Positions 34,304-43,295 of a stretch of 64,000 nt of DNA are shown piece by piece. This DNA comes from Blastococcus saxobsidens DD2 (GTDB lineage Bacteria; Actinomycetota; Actinomycetes; Mycobacteriales; Geodermatophilaceae). The notes under the pieces are model-generated. The model had not been told where the DNA came from. It searched no databases and worked only from the letters and a program-made list of their open reading frames with translations. The stretch spans positions 4,691,541 through 4,755,540 of the forward strand of contig NC_016943.1 in assembly GCF_000284015.1 (NCBI RefSeq), read 5' to 3'. Each line of letters begins with the position of its first letter. Within the stretch, counting starts at the first letter, position 1. The translations under genes and the position numbers were made by a program.

Positions 34304-35124
34304 CCCGCCTGACCGTCGACGCCATCACCCTCGCCTACGATAACGGTCACCCGGTCGTCGACGAGCTGTCCCTCGCCGTACCCGACGAACGGATCACCTG
34401 CATCATCGGGCCCAACGGCTGCGGGAAGTCCACGCTGCTGCGTGCGCTGGCCCGGCTGCTGCGGCCCGCCTCCGGAGCGGTCCTGCTGGACGGCCAGATG
34501 ATCCACCGGCTGCCGACCAAGCAGGTCGCCCGCTCCGTCGGCCTTCTGCCGCAGGCACCCGTCGCGCCGCAGGGCCTCACCGTGGCCGACCTGGTCGCCC
34601 GCGGTCGTTTCCCGCACCGCCGCCTGTTCGACTCCTGGTCCCCCGAAGACGAGACGGCCCTGGAGGAGGCGCTCGCCGCGACCGGCACCGGCGAGCTGCG
34701 GGACCGGCAGGTCGACGAACTCTCCGGCGGCCAACGCCAACGGGTCTGGATCGCCATGGCCCTCGCCCAGCGCACCCCGGTGCTCTTGCTCGACGAGCCG
34801 ACCACCCACCTCGACATCGCCCACCAACTCGAGGTGCTCGAACTACTGGCCGAGCTCAACCGCGTCCAGCAGCGGACCGTCGTCATGGTGCTGCACGACC
34901 TCAACGAAGCCGCCCGCTACGGCCACCACCTCATCGCCATGCGAGCCGGGCGGATCGTGGCCGCCGGGCCGCCGGAGACGGTCGTCACCACCGAAACCGT
35001 GCGCACCGTCTTCGGCATCGACAGCCACATCCTGACCGACCCGGCGACCGGCGGACCCCTCGTCGTTCCGGTCGCCACGCGCACCACCCCCACCGTGGCC
35101 CCGGCGGAGGAGCCGGCGCGGTAG
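34300..35124 (+). CDS. Iron-siderophore ABC transporter ATPase, apparent CTG start
   Basis: 274 aa. Walker A GPNGCGKSTLL, Q-loop LLPQAPVAP, signature LSGGQRQR, Walker B VLLLDEPTTHLD and H-loop VLHDLN are intact. The frame has no ATG, GTG or TTG between the upstream stop and the conserved first strand. The only position that fits is CTG 34300, overlapping the permease stop (CTGA), behind AGGTG. Either CTG is used or a G was misread. It powers uptake through the two permeases. Confidence 0.88.
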   Translation: MTRLTVDAITLAYDNGHPVVDELSLAVPDERITCIIGPNGCGKSTLLRALARLLRPASGAVLLDGQMIHRLPTKQVARSVGLLPQAPVAPQGLTVADLVARGRFPHRRLFDSWSPEDETALEEALAATGTGELRDRQVDELSGGQRQRVWIAMALAQRTPVLLLDEPTTHLDIAHQLEVLELLAELNRVQQRTVVMVLHDLNEAARYGHHLIAMRAGRIVAAGPPETVVTTETVRTVFGIDSHILTDPATGGPLVVPVATRTTPTVAPAEEPAR

Positions 35125-35137
35125 GCCTCCGGCCGCC

Positions 35138-35171
35138 CGCGAGCAGTAGACACAGGACCCCGCTGCTCGCG
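35138..35171 (+). terminator. Hairpin after the siderophore operon
   Basis: CGCGAGCAG at 35138-35146 pairs perfectly with 35163-35171 across a 16-base loop, 13 bases after the ATPase stop. Confidence 0.6.
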
Positions 35172-35214
35172 TCGGGCGCCACTGTCACCCGCTCGCCGTG
35201 TCACGCTCAAGAGC

Positions 35215-35397
35215 GTGACTGATCTGGAGCAGGTGCGGGCACGGGCTGCAGCGGCAAGCCAGGGACCGTGGCAGCGACACGGCAGCGACGTTTGGGTAGA
35301 GGGCTCATCCACGCCGTTGTTCACGGGGCGAGACAGGTCGGCGGAAGTGCGACGGCAAGCTAGCCAAGAGGTCACCTGCCCAGCCGGCGCCCGGTGA
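35215..35397 (+). pseudogene. Truncated hypothetical gene (phage/element type)
   Basis: From GTG 35215: TDLEQVRARAAAASQGPWQRHGSDVWVEG, then FTGRDRSAEVRRQASQE. This resembles the start of small actinobacterial proteins that begin with an EQVRARAAAA helix and a GPW motif. After about residue 52 the sequence leaves the family and runs over the end of the convergent gene, so the 3' part is lost. Confidence 0.45.
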
Positions 35398-35653
35398 CCT
35401 CCTGCCCCTCCTGGGTCAGGGCATATCGGTCGCCGGTGTGGCCGTTTGCTGGCACGACTTCGTGAACCAATCCCCGCCGGTAGAGGCCGAGGAAGGTGTC
35501 GATGAGTTCTAGCTGTCGGGCTAGCCAGGCCTCGCGTTCTTTCTGATCCCTGGGTTCTGGGTTGATCGCGGTGGTGACGTCGAACATGCCGACGGGCTCA
35601 TCGGTCATCGCGAGGACACGCAGAAGCCCGAGTTCGTCGCTGTTCCAAATCAT
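35372..35653 (-). CDS. Putative winged-helix protein, start next to an iron-box-like dyad
   Basis: 93 aa from ATG 35653. The predicted fold is helix-helix-helix-wing (SDELGLLRVLAMTDEPVGMFDVTTAI, LELIDTFLGLYRRGLVHEV, GDRYALTQEGQEV), suggesting a PadR/MarR-like DNA-binding module. No Shine-Dalgarno site is present. A TTAGG-N4-CCTAA dyad ends one base before the ATG, which suggests a leaderless, possibly iron- or self-controlled transcript. The target is unknown. Confidence 0.6.
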   Translation of the reverse strand: MIWNSDELGLLRVLAMTDEPVGMFDVTTAINPEPRDQKEREAWLARQLELIDTFLGLYRRGLVHEVVPANGHTGDRYALTQEGQEVTGRRLGR

Positions 35654-35654
35654 A

Positions 35655-35668
35655 TTAGGGCAGCCTAA
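35655..35668 (-). promoter_or_regulatory. TTAGG-N4-CCTAA dyad at the start of the winged-helix gene
   Basis: TTAGGGCAGCCTAA is a palindrome with perfect 5-bp arms. Read on the minus strand it matches 13 of 19 positions of the IdeR box. It would cover the -10 region of the 35372-35653 gene. Confidence 0.5.
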
Positions 35669-35757
35669 GTGCCGATCGCTGGCCTCGCAGGGCCTTCCCC
35701 CGCTGGTCAGGGCACCTGACGCCGACGGTGCGGCGTCAGAGTTGGAGCGGGCGCGGC

Positions 35758-36789
35758 TCAGGCGTTGGCACGGGTCCTTTGTCGCGCCACTCCATAGGTG
35801 CCCAGTGGCGAGCGCCGGTGCAGCCACTGGTCCGGCGGGGCGGGGTGACCGAGGAGGAAGCCTTGTCCCAGCTCTACCCCCAGTTCGATGAGCTGGCGAC
35901 GTTCGGCCTCGTGTTCGATGCCTTCGGCGATGAGGGTGGCCGACGTTTCGTGAGCGAACTGCACCATGGCTCGCACCAGCGCGCGGCGGCTGGGATCTTC
36001 CTGGACGGCCCGGATCAGGGCCCGATCGAGCTTGATCAGATCGGGGTTGAGCAGGCTGATGTGTTGGAGGCTGGCGAAGCCGGCCCCGGCGTCGTCGACG
36101 GCCAAGCGCACACCGCGCTTGCGCAGGGACCGCAGGGCTCGGCTGAGCGCGGCGTAGTCCTCGACTTGCTCGTGCTCGGTCAGTTCGAGAACAACACGCC
36201 TCGTCTTGACACCGGCGAACAGGTCCGCGGTCCGCGGGTCGACCAGGGCCGCCGGGGAGAGATTCACCGACAAATAGCTCGGCGCGGCGATGTAGGGAAG
36301 CAGGCCCAGGGCCGATCGTGCGGTGGCCAGCTCGAGTTCTACGCCGAGCCCGAGCTGCCGGGCTTCTTCGAACACTGTGTCCGCTGGGATGAGACCGCGC
36401 TGCCCTCCGCCGAAGCGGGACAGCGCCTCATAGCCGACGATGATGTTTCCAGCGAGCCGGCGAATGGGCTGCACGACCACTGAGGTGCCATCGCCGGTGA
36501 ACAAATGGCGGAGAGCGTCACGCCGCTGGGCTCCATTCCGCTCCAGCGTGCGCTGCTGGTCGAGTTCGCGCCCGATCAGGCCGGCGATGATGGCCATGCC
36601 CTGACGTTGGCAAGCGCTGAGGGGTCCCGGCCCGTCGACGGGAACCCCGCGCAGCATGCCGACGACCGTCTGGTCCGGCAGCCGCACGACCACCGCTGCG
36701 CCGGCGCTGACGGCAGCGCCGGTATCGAAGGTCAAATCCAGTCCTACGACCTCGCGGGCCACGCCGAGAAGCCACTCCCCTGGCCGCAC
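35758..36789 (-). CDS. EAL-domain protein with N-terminal GAF-like region
   Basis: 343 aa from GTG 36789 (start uncertain; another in-frame GTG lies 10 codons on). Residues 1-80 look like a GAF sensor. From about 90 there is an EAL domain: YEALSRF, LSVNLSP, VLELTEHEQV, AVDDAGAGFASLQHI, IKLDRALI and AEGIEHEAER. The metal-binding and catalytic residues (E in EAL, N, E, DD, K) are visible, so it may hydrolyse c-di-GMP. It lies with no close operon partner. Confidence 0.8.
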   Translation of the reverse strand: MRPGEWLLGVAREVVGLDLTFDTGAAVSAGAAVVVRLPDQTVVGMLRGVPVDGPGPLSACQRQGMAIIAGLIGRELDQQRTLERNGAQRRDALRHLFTGDGTSVVVQPIRRLAGNIIVGYEALSRFGGGQRGLIPADTVFEEARQLGLGVELELATARSALGLLPYIAAPSYLSVNLSPAALVDPRTADLFAGVKTRRVVLELTEHEQVEDYAALSRALRSLRKRGVRLAVDDAGAGFASLQHISLLNPDLIKLDRALIRAVQEDPSRRALVRAMVQFAHETSATLIAEGIEHEAERRQLIELGVELGQGFLLGHPAPPDQWLHRRSPLGTYGVARQRTRANA

Positions 36790-37187
36790 GCCGGTTCCGG
36801 GGGGTCTGTGACCGCACAGACTCGGTGTGCACCCGGGCCACGACTCACCGTCGACACCGCCGGAGGTCCGCAGAGCGGCCAAGGACAAGAATACCTCTGG
36901 TGGCTCTGGGTATATGTAGCTCGTCGTCACGGCCTGGGTTACCTTCGCTCGACGTCCACCGCCGCTGCGCAAATATCGCGACAGAGCGGACACGTGAATG
37001 TGATCGACACAGGCATGCAAAGCTTGATGCGAAGAATTGAGTGTTTGTGTGCCGATTCCCCATTTAACCCTTAAGGGGTTACTGTCTCCCTCCGGGCGCG
37101 GGGCAGAACAACCAAGGCCCTGCCGCTCGACTTCGGCGGGCACGGGCACGACGCAGACGGCGGCCAGCGGGTCGCGGTGGGAGCTTC
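36790..37187. other. Gene-free stretch between the EAL gene and the next minus-strand gene
   Basis: About 400 bases with no supported gene. It is notably less GC-rich at 36990-37085. A near-palindrome, AACCCTTAAGGGGTT, at 37066-37080 may be an operator or weak terminator for the EAL gene promoter region. Confidence 0.4.
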
Positions 37188-38066
37188 TTAGGCCGCTGGG
37201 GGAAGCGCGCGCCCAGTGGCACACTGCCGCGGCGCGGTGAGTGTGTCGAGGGTTGTCTGGTCCAACAGGTCGGCCAGCGCGAGGCCCTGAACGCATCCGG
37301 AGAGGGCGTTCCACACGCCGTAGCCGGCATCGGCCGCGCTCAACCCTTCGTGGCCGAAGGCCACCACGGCGAGCAGTTGGGCGCCGGCCAGGGCTCGGGT
37401 GCGGCCGGAAAGGTGGGCGGCCCAGCAGGCGGTGTGCATGGCCTCAGCCCAGGGGCGTCGCTGTGCTCGTCCGAGGTCAACGGCGTGGCGCCAGCGATGT
37501 CGCTCCTCGGTGCGCAGGCCGGCCACGGTGGTGAACAGCGTGGTCAGGTGCGCACTTGCGGGGCCGACGTCCGGCCATCCGTGGCCGCAGCTGGCGGTCA
37601 CCGCGTCGAGGGGCGCGGTGAGTCGGTGATGAACGCAGGCCGGGAGCATGTCGATGGCGGCGTCGGCCAGCACGTCGGCCGCGCGCTCCCGGACGCGGTC
37701 GTCGGTGGCGGCTGCCGCGAGATGCTCGGGGCCGAGGATGTCGGCACGCAGCAGCCGCTCCACGGCTGCGGCGGTGCCGATCGTGCTGTCGGTGAGGTAC
37801 CGGACCAATGCGCTAGATGTCCCCGGCATCCGGGCCGGTTGTGGTGGAACCGCTCCCACGTGCGGAACGTCGGCCGCGACCTCTCGGCTGCGGCGGGTGT
37901 CCACGGCGTAGGCGGGCCCTGAGCCGGGATGGGCGTCCGCGAGCCGATGCAACAGGTCGCCATCGGCGGCCAGCGCGGTGAGCATCACTTCGGCGACGCG
38001 GCGACCGGCGGGTCGCCGGACCAGGTCGAAGCCGAGCGTGGCGGCGCTGGTCAGCGTGTAGGGCAC
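37188..38066 (-). CDS. Hypothetical protein (~292 aa)
   Basis: The start is GTG 38066 behind GAAGGAGG. It is an all-helical soluble protein rich in Ala, Arg and His (GRRVAEVMLTALAADGDLLHRLADAHP, VERLLRADILGPEHLAAAAT, WAEAMHTACWAAHLSGRTRALAGAQLLAVVAFGHEG). No domain was recognised. It is monocistronic, with a hairpin separating it from the chemoreceptor gene. It is probably accessory. Confidence 0.65.
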   Translation of the reverse strand: MPYTLTSAATLGFDLVRRPAGRRVAEVMLTALAADGDLLHRLADAHPGSGPAYAVDTRRSREVAADVPHVGAVPPQPARMPGTSSALVRYLTDSTIGTAAAVERLLRADILGPEHLAAAATDDRVRERAADVLADAAIDMLPACVHHRLTAPLDAVTASCGHGWPDVGPASAHLTTLFTTVAGLRTEERHRWRHAVDLGRAQRRPWAEAMHTACWAAHLSGRTRALAGAQLLAVVAFGHEGLSAADAGYGVWNALSGCVQGLALADLLDQTTLDTLTAPRQCATGRALPPAA

Positions 38067-38115
38067 GGCGCCTCCTTCAGGGATCAGCCGGTCGGTCGTG
38101 CGCTGTATGCGGGCT

Positions 38116-38158
38116 GCGGCCGTCCTCCGCCCCCCATCGGTGGGCGGAGGACGGCCGC
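38116..38158 (-). terminator. 17-bp perfect hairpin ending the chemoreceptor gene
   Basis: Arms 38116-38132 and 38142-38158 (GCGGCCGTCCTCCGCCC and complement) with a 9-base loop, 39 bases past the chemoreceptor stop on the minus strand. Confidence 0.8.
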
Positions 38159-38196
38159 GTTGTGTCGCTCCCGTGAGCCAGTGGCGACGAACGTGC

Positions 38197-39778
38197 TCAG
38201 TAGGTGAACCGGGCGACGCTGCTGCGCAGGTCGGCGGCCATCCGGGAGAGCTCGTCGACCGCGACGCGGGTCTGGGTCAGCGCCTGGGTGGTGGATTCCG
38301 CGGCGGTCGAGACCCCGACGATGTTGTCGGCGATCTGCCCCGAGCCGCCGGCGGCCTCGGTGACCGAGCGCGACATCTCGTTCGTGGTGGCGGTCTGCTC
38401 CTCCACCGCGCTGGCGATGGTGGTCTGCCGGTCGCTGATCTGACCCACGATCATCGAGATCTCCTCGATCGCGGTCACCGCCGCGGTGGTGTCGCCCTGG
38501 ATGGCTTGCACCCGCTGGGCGATGTCCTCGGTCGCCTTGGCCGTCTCCTGGGCCAGCTCCTTGACCTCGTTGGCCACCACCGCGAAGCCCTTGCCGGCCT
38601 CGCCGGCGCGCGCCGCCTCGATGGTGGCGTTGAGCGCGAGCAGGTTGGTCTGCTCGGCGATGCTGGTGATGACCTTCACGATGTTGCCGATCTCGGCGGA
38701 GGACTCGCCCAGCTTGGTCACCGTCGCCGTCGTCGCCTGCGCCGCGGTCACCGCGCGGGAGGCCACCTCACTGGCCTCGGCGGCGTTGGTGGCGATCTCC
38801 CGGATGCTGGCACCCATCTCCTCGGCACCTGCGGCGACGGTCTGCACGTTGCGGCTGACCTCCTCGGCCGCCGAGGCGACCACACCGGACTGGGCGCTGG
38901 TCTCCTCCGCCGACGCCGAGATCTACGCCGACGAGGCGCTTAGCTCCTCCGACGACGCCGCCACCGCATCGGCCGATCCGACGACCGATGCCATCACCGA
39001 CCGCAGGTCGGCAACCGCGGAGTCCAGCGCCTGACCCATCTGCCCCAGCTCGTCGCGGGTGGTGAGCCCAGTGCTGTGCGTCAGATCGCCCTGGGCGAGG
39101 GCGTCGGTGACGTCCCGAACCTTGCGCGTGGCCCGGGCGATCCCCGTAGCGACGACCAGGCCCACGCCGACGGCGATGAGAAGGCCAACGATCATGATGA
39201 TCAAGGAGATGGTCGTCTGCGTCGCGGCGGAGGAGTCGATGGCCGCGACGGCCGTCTGCGCCTCCTCGCCCTCGAGTTCACGCAGCCTCAGGACGGCCTC
39301 GGTCATGGCCTCTGTCAAGGGCGAGACCTCAGCCTCGTTCACAGCGATCCACTGCGGGATGTCACCGGCCGCCGCCAACGGCGCCAACAACTCTTCCTGA
39401 TTCAGCTCGTACTCGCCGAGCGCCGCGGCCAGCTCATCGAAGGCGACCTGGCGCCGCTCACCCAACCCACCCGCGGTGTACGTCTCCGCGACGGCGTCGA
39501 ACTCCGCCCGGAGCCTGTCCAGCTGCTCAAGCTCGAGCTGCGTCTCCTGCGGAGTAGGTGCCAGCAGGGCATCCCGGGCCACGATGCGCATCTCGCTGAT
39601 CAGCCGGTTCATGTCCCCGGTGGCCGCGACGGCCGTAACGTTGTTCTCGTAAAGAGAATTGGCCTGGGTAGTGGCCTCGCCCATCGCCTGCATGCCCAGG
39701 ATCCCGATGACGCCGGCCGCGGCAGCGGGCACGGCGACCGCCGCCAGGATCTTGGTCTTGACACCGCGGTCACCCCAC
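38197..39778 (-). pseudogene. mcp: Methyl-accepting chemotaxis protein, main part, IS21-split and amber-interrupted
   Basis: This stretch encodes a first membrane helix (KTKILAAVAVPAAAAGVIGI), a helical sensor region, a second membrane helix (TTISLIIMIVGLLIAVGVGLVV), a HAMP domain, and the signalling hairpin tip with [19 protein letters not shown]...[11 protein letters not shown]. The true start, 18 codons and RBS lie beyond the IS21 element at 42476-42531. In addition an in-frame TAG at 38925-38923 interrupts the frame where relatives have Gln (SASSA[12 protein letters not shown]). Without both lesions the protein would be 543 aa. Confidence 0.88.
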
Positions 39779-39967
39779 TGTCGGCGGCCACGGCATTCTG
39801 CCCGGAGACGGCCACGAAGTTGCCCGCTGGCGGACATGAGAACTGCCCGCTGATGGTCACGGGATCTGCCCAACACGACGTCGTCTGCCTCGCCGCCTGC
39901 GGCGGTTGAGGCCCCTTCTCGGGTGCGCTGGCGGTGCTGAAGCGCCGCTCACCCGAGAAGGGACACC

Positions 39968-41539
39968 GTGAAGTCTGCAGGGGAGATCATGGAAATTCTG
40001 GAAGCGTTCGACCTGACCGGGTCCTACCGCGATGCCGGCGAGCTGGCCGGCTGCTCGCATCACACCGTCGCGCACTACGTCGGGCGGCGTGAGGCCGGCG
40101 GGATCAGCGATCGGCCGGCGGCGCGCCCGCGGCTGATCGATGAGTTCCTGCCCAAGGTCGAGGAGTGGATGGAGCGCTCGAAGGGCACGATCCGCGCGGA
40201 CAAGGCCCACGAGAAGCTCGTTGCCCTCGGCTACACCGGCTCGGAGCGCACCACCCGCCGCGCGGTCGCGGAGGTGCGGACAGCGTTTCGGGCCGGGCGG
40301 GTGCGGGTGCACCGGCCGTGGGTGACCGAGCCGGGCATGTGGCTGCAGTACGACTTCGGCGACGGCCCGCTCATCGGCGGGGCGAGGACCACGCTGTTCT
40401 GCGCGTGGCTGGCCTGGGCACGGTTCCGGGTGGTGCTGGCGATCCGGGACAAGACCACCGCCAGCGTGTTCGCCGCGCTGGACGTGACGCTGCGCCGCCT
40501 GGGTGGGGCGCCGACGTACGTGCTGACCGACAACGAGAAGACCGTCACCGTCGAACACGTCGCCGGGATGCCGGTGCGCAATCAGCAGACCGTCGCCTTC
40601 GCCCGGCACTACGGGATCACGATCCACACCTGCGAGCCGGCCGACCCCGCCTCCAAGGGCGGCAGCGAGAACACTGTGAAGCTGGCCAAGGCCGACCTGG
40701 TGCCCACCGACACCAACCTGCGGGAGGCCTACGGCTCCTTCGCCGAGCTGGAGGCCGCCTGCGAGGCGTTCTGCGACCAGGTCAACGCCCGGATCCACCG
40801 GGTGACCCGCCGTGCTCCGGTGGACATGCTGGCCGAGGAGCAGCAGCGGCTGCACCCGATCCCGGCCGCGCCGCACACCGTCGCGCTCGGGGTGACCCGC
40901 ACGGTGGCGGTGAACACGCCGCTGGTCACCTTCGACGGCGGGCAGTACTCGGTGCCGCACACCCTGCTGAGCGCCACCGTCTGGGTCCGGGTCCACGGGC
41001 AAGGCTCCGGTGAGCGGGTGGTGATCGTGCACGTCGGTGACGCCGGGCCGGTCGAGGTTGCCCGCCACGCCCGCGCCACCCCGGGCAGCCCGCAGCTGAT
41101 CGATGAGCACTTCCCGCCCGCACCGGTCGGCGCGCTGGACCGCCAGCCCAAGCCGAAGACCGCCGCCGAGGTGGAGTTCCTGGCTCTGGGCGACGGGGCC
41201 CGGCTGTGGTTGACCGAGGCCGCCGCGGTGGGCACGACCAAGATGCGGGTCAAGATGGCCGCCGCGGTGACGATGGCCAAGCTCGTCGGCTCGGGCGAGG
41301 TGGACTGGGCGCTGGGGCACGCCGCGGTGCATGCCCGCTTCGCCGAGGCCGACCTGGGCTCGATCCTCGAACACCGGTCCGCCGGCACGAACGGGACCAG
41401 GCATTCCGCGGCCGAGGACCGCAGCCTGACCCAGGGCACCGCGGGCTGGGCCGCCCTCGGCGCCGCACCGACCACCGGTCCCAGCGCCAAGCCAGGCGCC
41501 GCCCCCGACACCGACGCCGACGCCGAGGTGACCCGATGA
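39968..41539 (+). CDS. istA: IS21 transposase IstA
   Basis: 523 aa. There is an N-terminal HTH (YRDAGELAGCSHHTVAHYVGRR), then the DDE core: D in LQYDFGDGP, D in VLTDNEKTV and E in SKGGSENTVKLAKADL. The C-terminal beta-barrel domain follows. The stop overlaps istB by four bases (ATGA). IstA performs cutting and joining with IstB. Confidence 0.94.
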   Translation: MKSAGEIMEILEAFDLTGSYRDAGELAGCSHHTVAHYVGRREAGGISDRPAARPRLIDEFLPKVEEWMERSKGTIRADKAHEKLVALGYTGSERTTRRAVAEVRTAFRAGRVRVHRPWVTEPGMWLQYDFGDGPLIGGARTTLFCAWLAWARFRVVLAIRDKTTASVFAALDVTLRRLGGAPTYVLTDNEKTVTVEHVAGMPVRNQQTVAFARHYGITIHTCEPADPASKGGSENTVKLAKADLVPTDTNLREAYGSFAELEAACEAFCDQVNARIHRVTRRAPVDMLAEEQQRLHPIPAAPHTVALGVTRTVAVNTPLVTFDGGQYSVPHTLLSATVWVRVHGQGSGERVVIVHVGDAGPVEVARHARATPGSPQLIDEHFPPAPVGALDRQPKPKTAAEVEFLALGDGARLWLTEAAAVGTTKMRVKMAAAVTMAKLVGSGEVDWALGHAAVHARFAEADLGSILEHRSAGTNGTRHSAAEDRSLTQGTAGWAALGAAPTTGPSAKPGAAPDTDADAEVTR

Positions 41540-42357
41540 CCGCCGCCACGAGGTCGGCATCCGCGGTGGCGGTCGGACCGGCGGTCGGGACGCCGGCGGC
41601 ACCGGCGCTGCCGGATGATCTGGAGACGCTGCTGCGCCGGCTGCGGCTGCCCCACGTCCGCCGGCATGCCGCTGACGTGCTGGCCACGGCCAAGGCCCAG
41701 CGCTGGGACCCGGCCGAGGTGCTGCGCGTGCTGCTCGGGGAGGAGGTCGCCGGCCGGGACCGCTCGGCGTTGGCCACCCGGCGGGCCGCCGCCGCGTTCC
41801 CCACGGGGAAGACTTTCGACGCCTGGACGCCGGAGGCCAGCAGCATCCCTGCCCCAACGCAGCAGGCGCTGCGGACGTTGGAGTGGCTGCACCGGCGGGA
41901 GAACCTGGTCATCTGCGGTCCCTCCGGCACCGGGAAGACGTTCCTGCTCGAGGCGCTGGGCTCCTCCGCGGTCGAACAAGGGCTCAAGGTCGCCTGGTTC
42001 ACCCTGGAGGACCTCGGGCTGCTGGTCCGCCGGCACCGCGCCGATGACACCGTCACCAAGGCCATCGCCCGCGTGCTGCGCGCCGACCTCGTGGTGATCG
42101 ACGACATCGGCCTACTCCCGGTCGCCACCGACGCAGCCGAAGGGCTCTACCGACTCGTCGACGCCGCCTACGAGAAGCGCTCGGTCGCCGTCTCCAGCAA
42201 CCTGCACCCGGCAGCCTTCGACGAGCTCATGCCCAAGACCCTCGCCACCGCGACAGTCGACCGGCTGCTGCACCACGCCCACGTCTGCCAGACCAGCGGC
42301 GACAGCGTCCGCCTCTCCCAGGCCCTGGCCGGGCAGGGGGTGAGGCCACTGACCTGA
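41536..42357 (+). CDS. istB: IS21 helper ATPase IstB
   Basis: 273 aa. AAA+ motifs are Walker A CGPSGTGKTFLL and Walker B LVVIDDIGLLP, plus sensor I VAVSSNLHP. The N-terminal IstB helix bundle (LETLLRRLRLPHVRRHAADVL) is present. It loads IstA on target DNA. Confidence 0.94.
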   Translation: MTAATRSASAVAVGPAVGTPAAPALPDDLETLLRRLRLPHVRRHAADVLATAKAQRWDPAEVLRVLLGEEVAGRDRSALATRRAAAAFPTGKTFDAWTPEASSIPAPTQQALRTLEWLHRRENLVICGPSGTGKTFLLEALGSSAVEQGLKVAWFTLEDLGLLVRRHRADDTVTKAIARVLRADLVVIDDIGLLPVATDAAEGLYRLVDAAYEKRSVAVSSNLHPAAFDELMPKTLATATVDRLLHHAHVCQTSGDSVRLSQALAGQGVRPLT

Positions 42358-42475
42358 CACCGGACTGGTGATGGCCAGCCTGGGCAGATCCCATGGCCAT
42401 CACCGGGCAGAGCGAGTGACCGTCAGCGGGCAGGTCTCACGACCGCCGCTGGGCAGAACCTCATGGCCCTTGACA

Positions 42476-42531
42476 CCCCACCACGCGCGGGATTCCCGCG
42501 CGGCGGAAAGGGGGCTGGGCGTATTGGGCAT
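42476..42531 (-). pseudogene. mcp: Methyl-accepting chemotaxis protein, 5' fragment
   Basis: ATG 42531 follows AGGAGAACGCC. It encodes MPNTPSPLSAARESRAWWG, which continues without a gap into DRGVKTKILAAVAV at 39772 once the IS21 copy and one CCCCAC are removed. Confidence 0.88.
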
Positions 42532-43295
42532 GGCGTTCTCCTGAGTGAGACCGGTGATGGTGCTGCGGCTGTGGGCTGATCCGGCGGGCGAGGACGTCAT
42601 CGGCCCCTGCGGCCGAGGATCCAGGCCAATCACCGCGAAACGGGGTGTACGACACCGAAATGAGTAGGTCACCGTGCCAACTCAGGAGACGCGGCTACAT
42701 GTCGACAATCATCCGGCTTCGACCATCGGAAGCCGCAACACCCGCTCACTCAGAAGGCGATTAGCCTCTAGTACTACAGGGCTCAACAACTATCGGGTTC
42801 GGCTCTATAACGCCTGACATCTACACATGAGCCTGGCGATGCTCGCCCAGACATTCCTCACAGTTCTCGCGCACTGACATCACGCGAAAGAGGGCCGTAT
42901 CTGACCTTCGTTTTTCCACCCAAGATCGGGGATGCACGCCCGCCAGTGTCTAGGGGGTCTGCTGGCGTCGATCGAACGCAAGAGCGGGTAGACGATCGTC
43001 GAGCGCCCCGCGGACTTCGACACCGCCCGCAGCCTCGGGGGTGCTGCCGTCCAAGGGATACCTGCTTGCCCGCCCCAGCACCAACCGGGCCGACCTCACC
43101 CGCTGCGTCTCGCACGGCATTACGATCCCCGGCAGACTCACCGCTGCCGGCACCCCCGTTTCCCACATGCTCCCCGCTGCGACGTCACCTCGACGGGCTC
43201 TGGCCGGTTAGCCCGTCGTTCGGACTTTCCAACGCAGCAACCCTGCCCGCGCGCAACATCGTCGCAGTGCTTCCGGCGACAAAGATCCGTCTCAC
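42532..43295. other. Chemoreceptor promoter region and gene-poor stretch
   Basis: The chemoreceptor promoter must lie just right of 42531. From 42650 to 42900 the DNA is less GC-rich. Short frames around 42860-43200 on both strands have no recognisable product. No RNA gene was recognised. Confidence 0.4.

Larger units (their letters stand above)
39779..42475. mobile_element. IS21-family insertion sequence with 6-bp target duplication
   Basis: 2,697 bp bounded by TGTC...GACA ends with matching 25-bp termini, and several internal repeats of a 23-bp GGGCAG-starting unit at each end (39790-39860 and 42375-42460), as in IS21. CCCCAC is duplicated at 39773-39778 and 42476-42481. It carries istA and istB. 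Removing it rejoins the chemoreceptor gene in frame. Confidence 0.93.
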
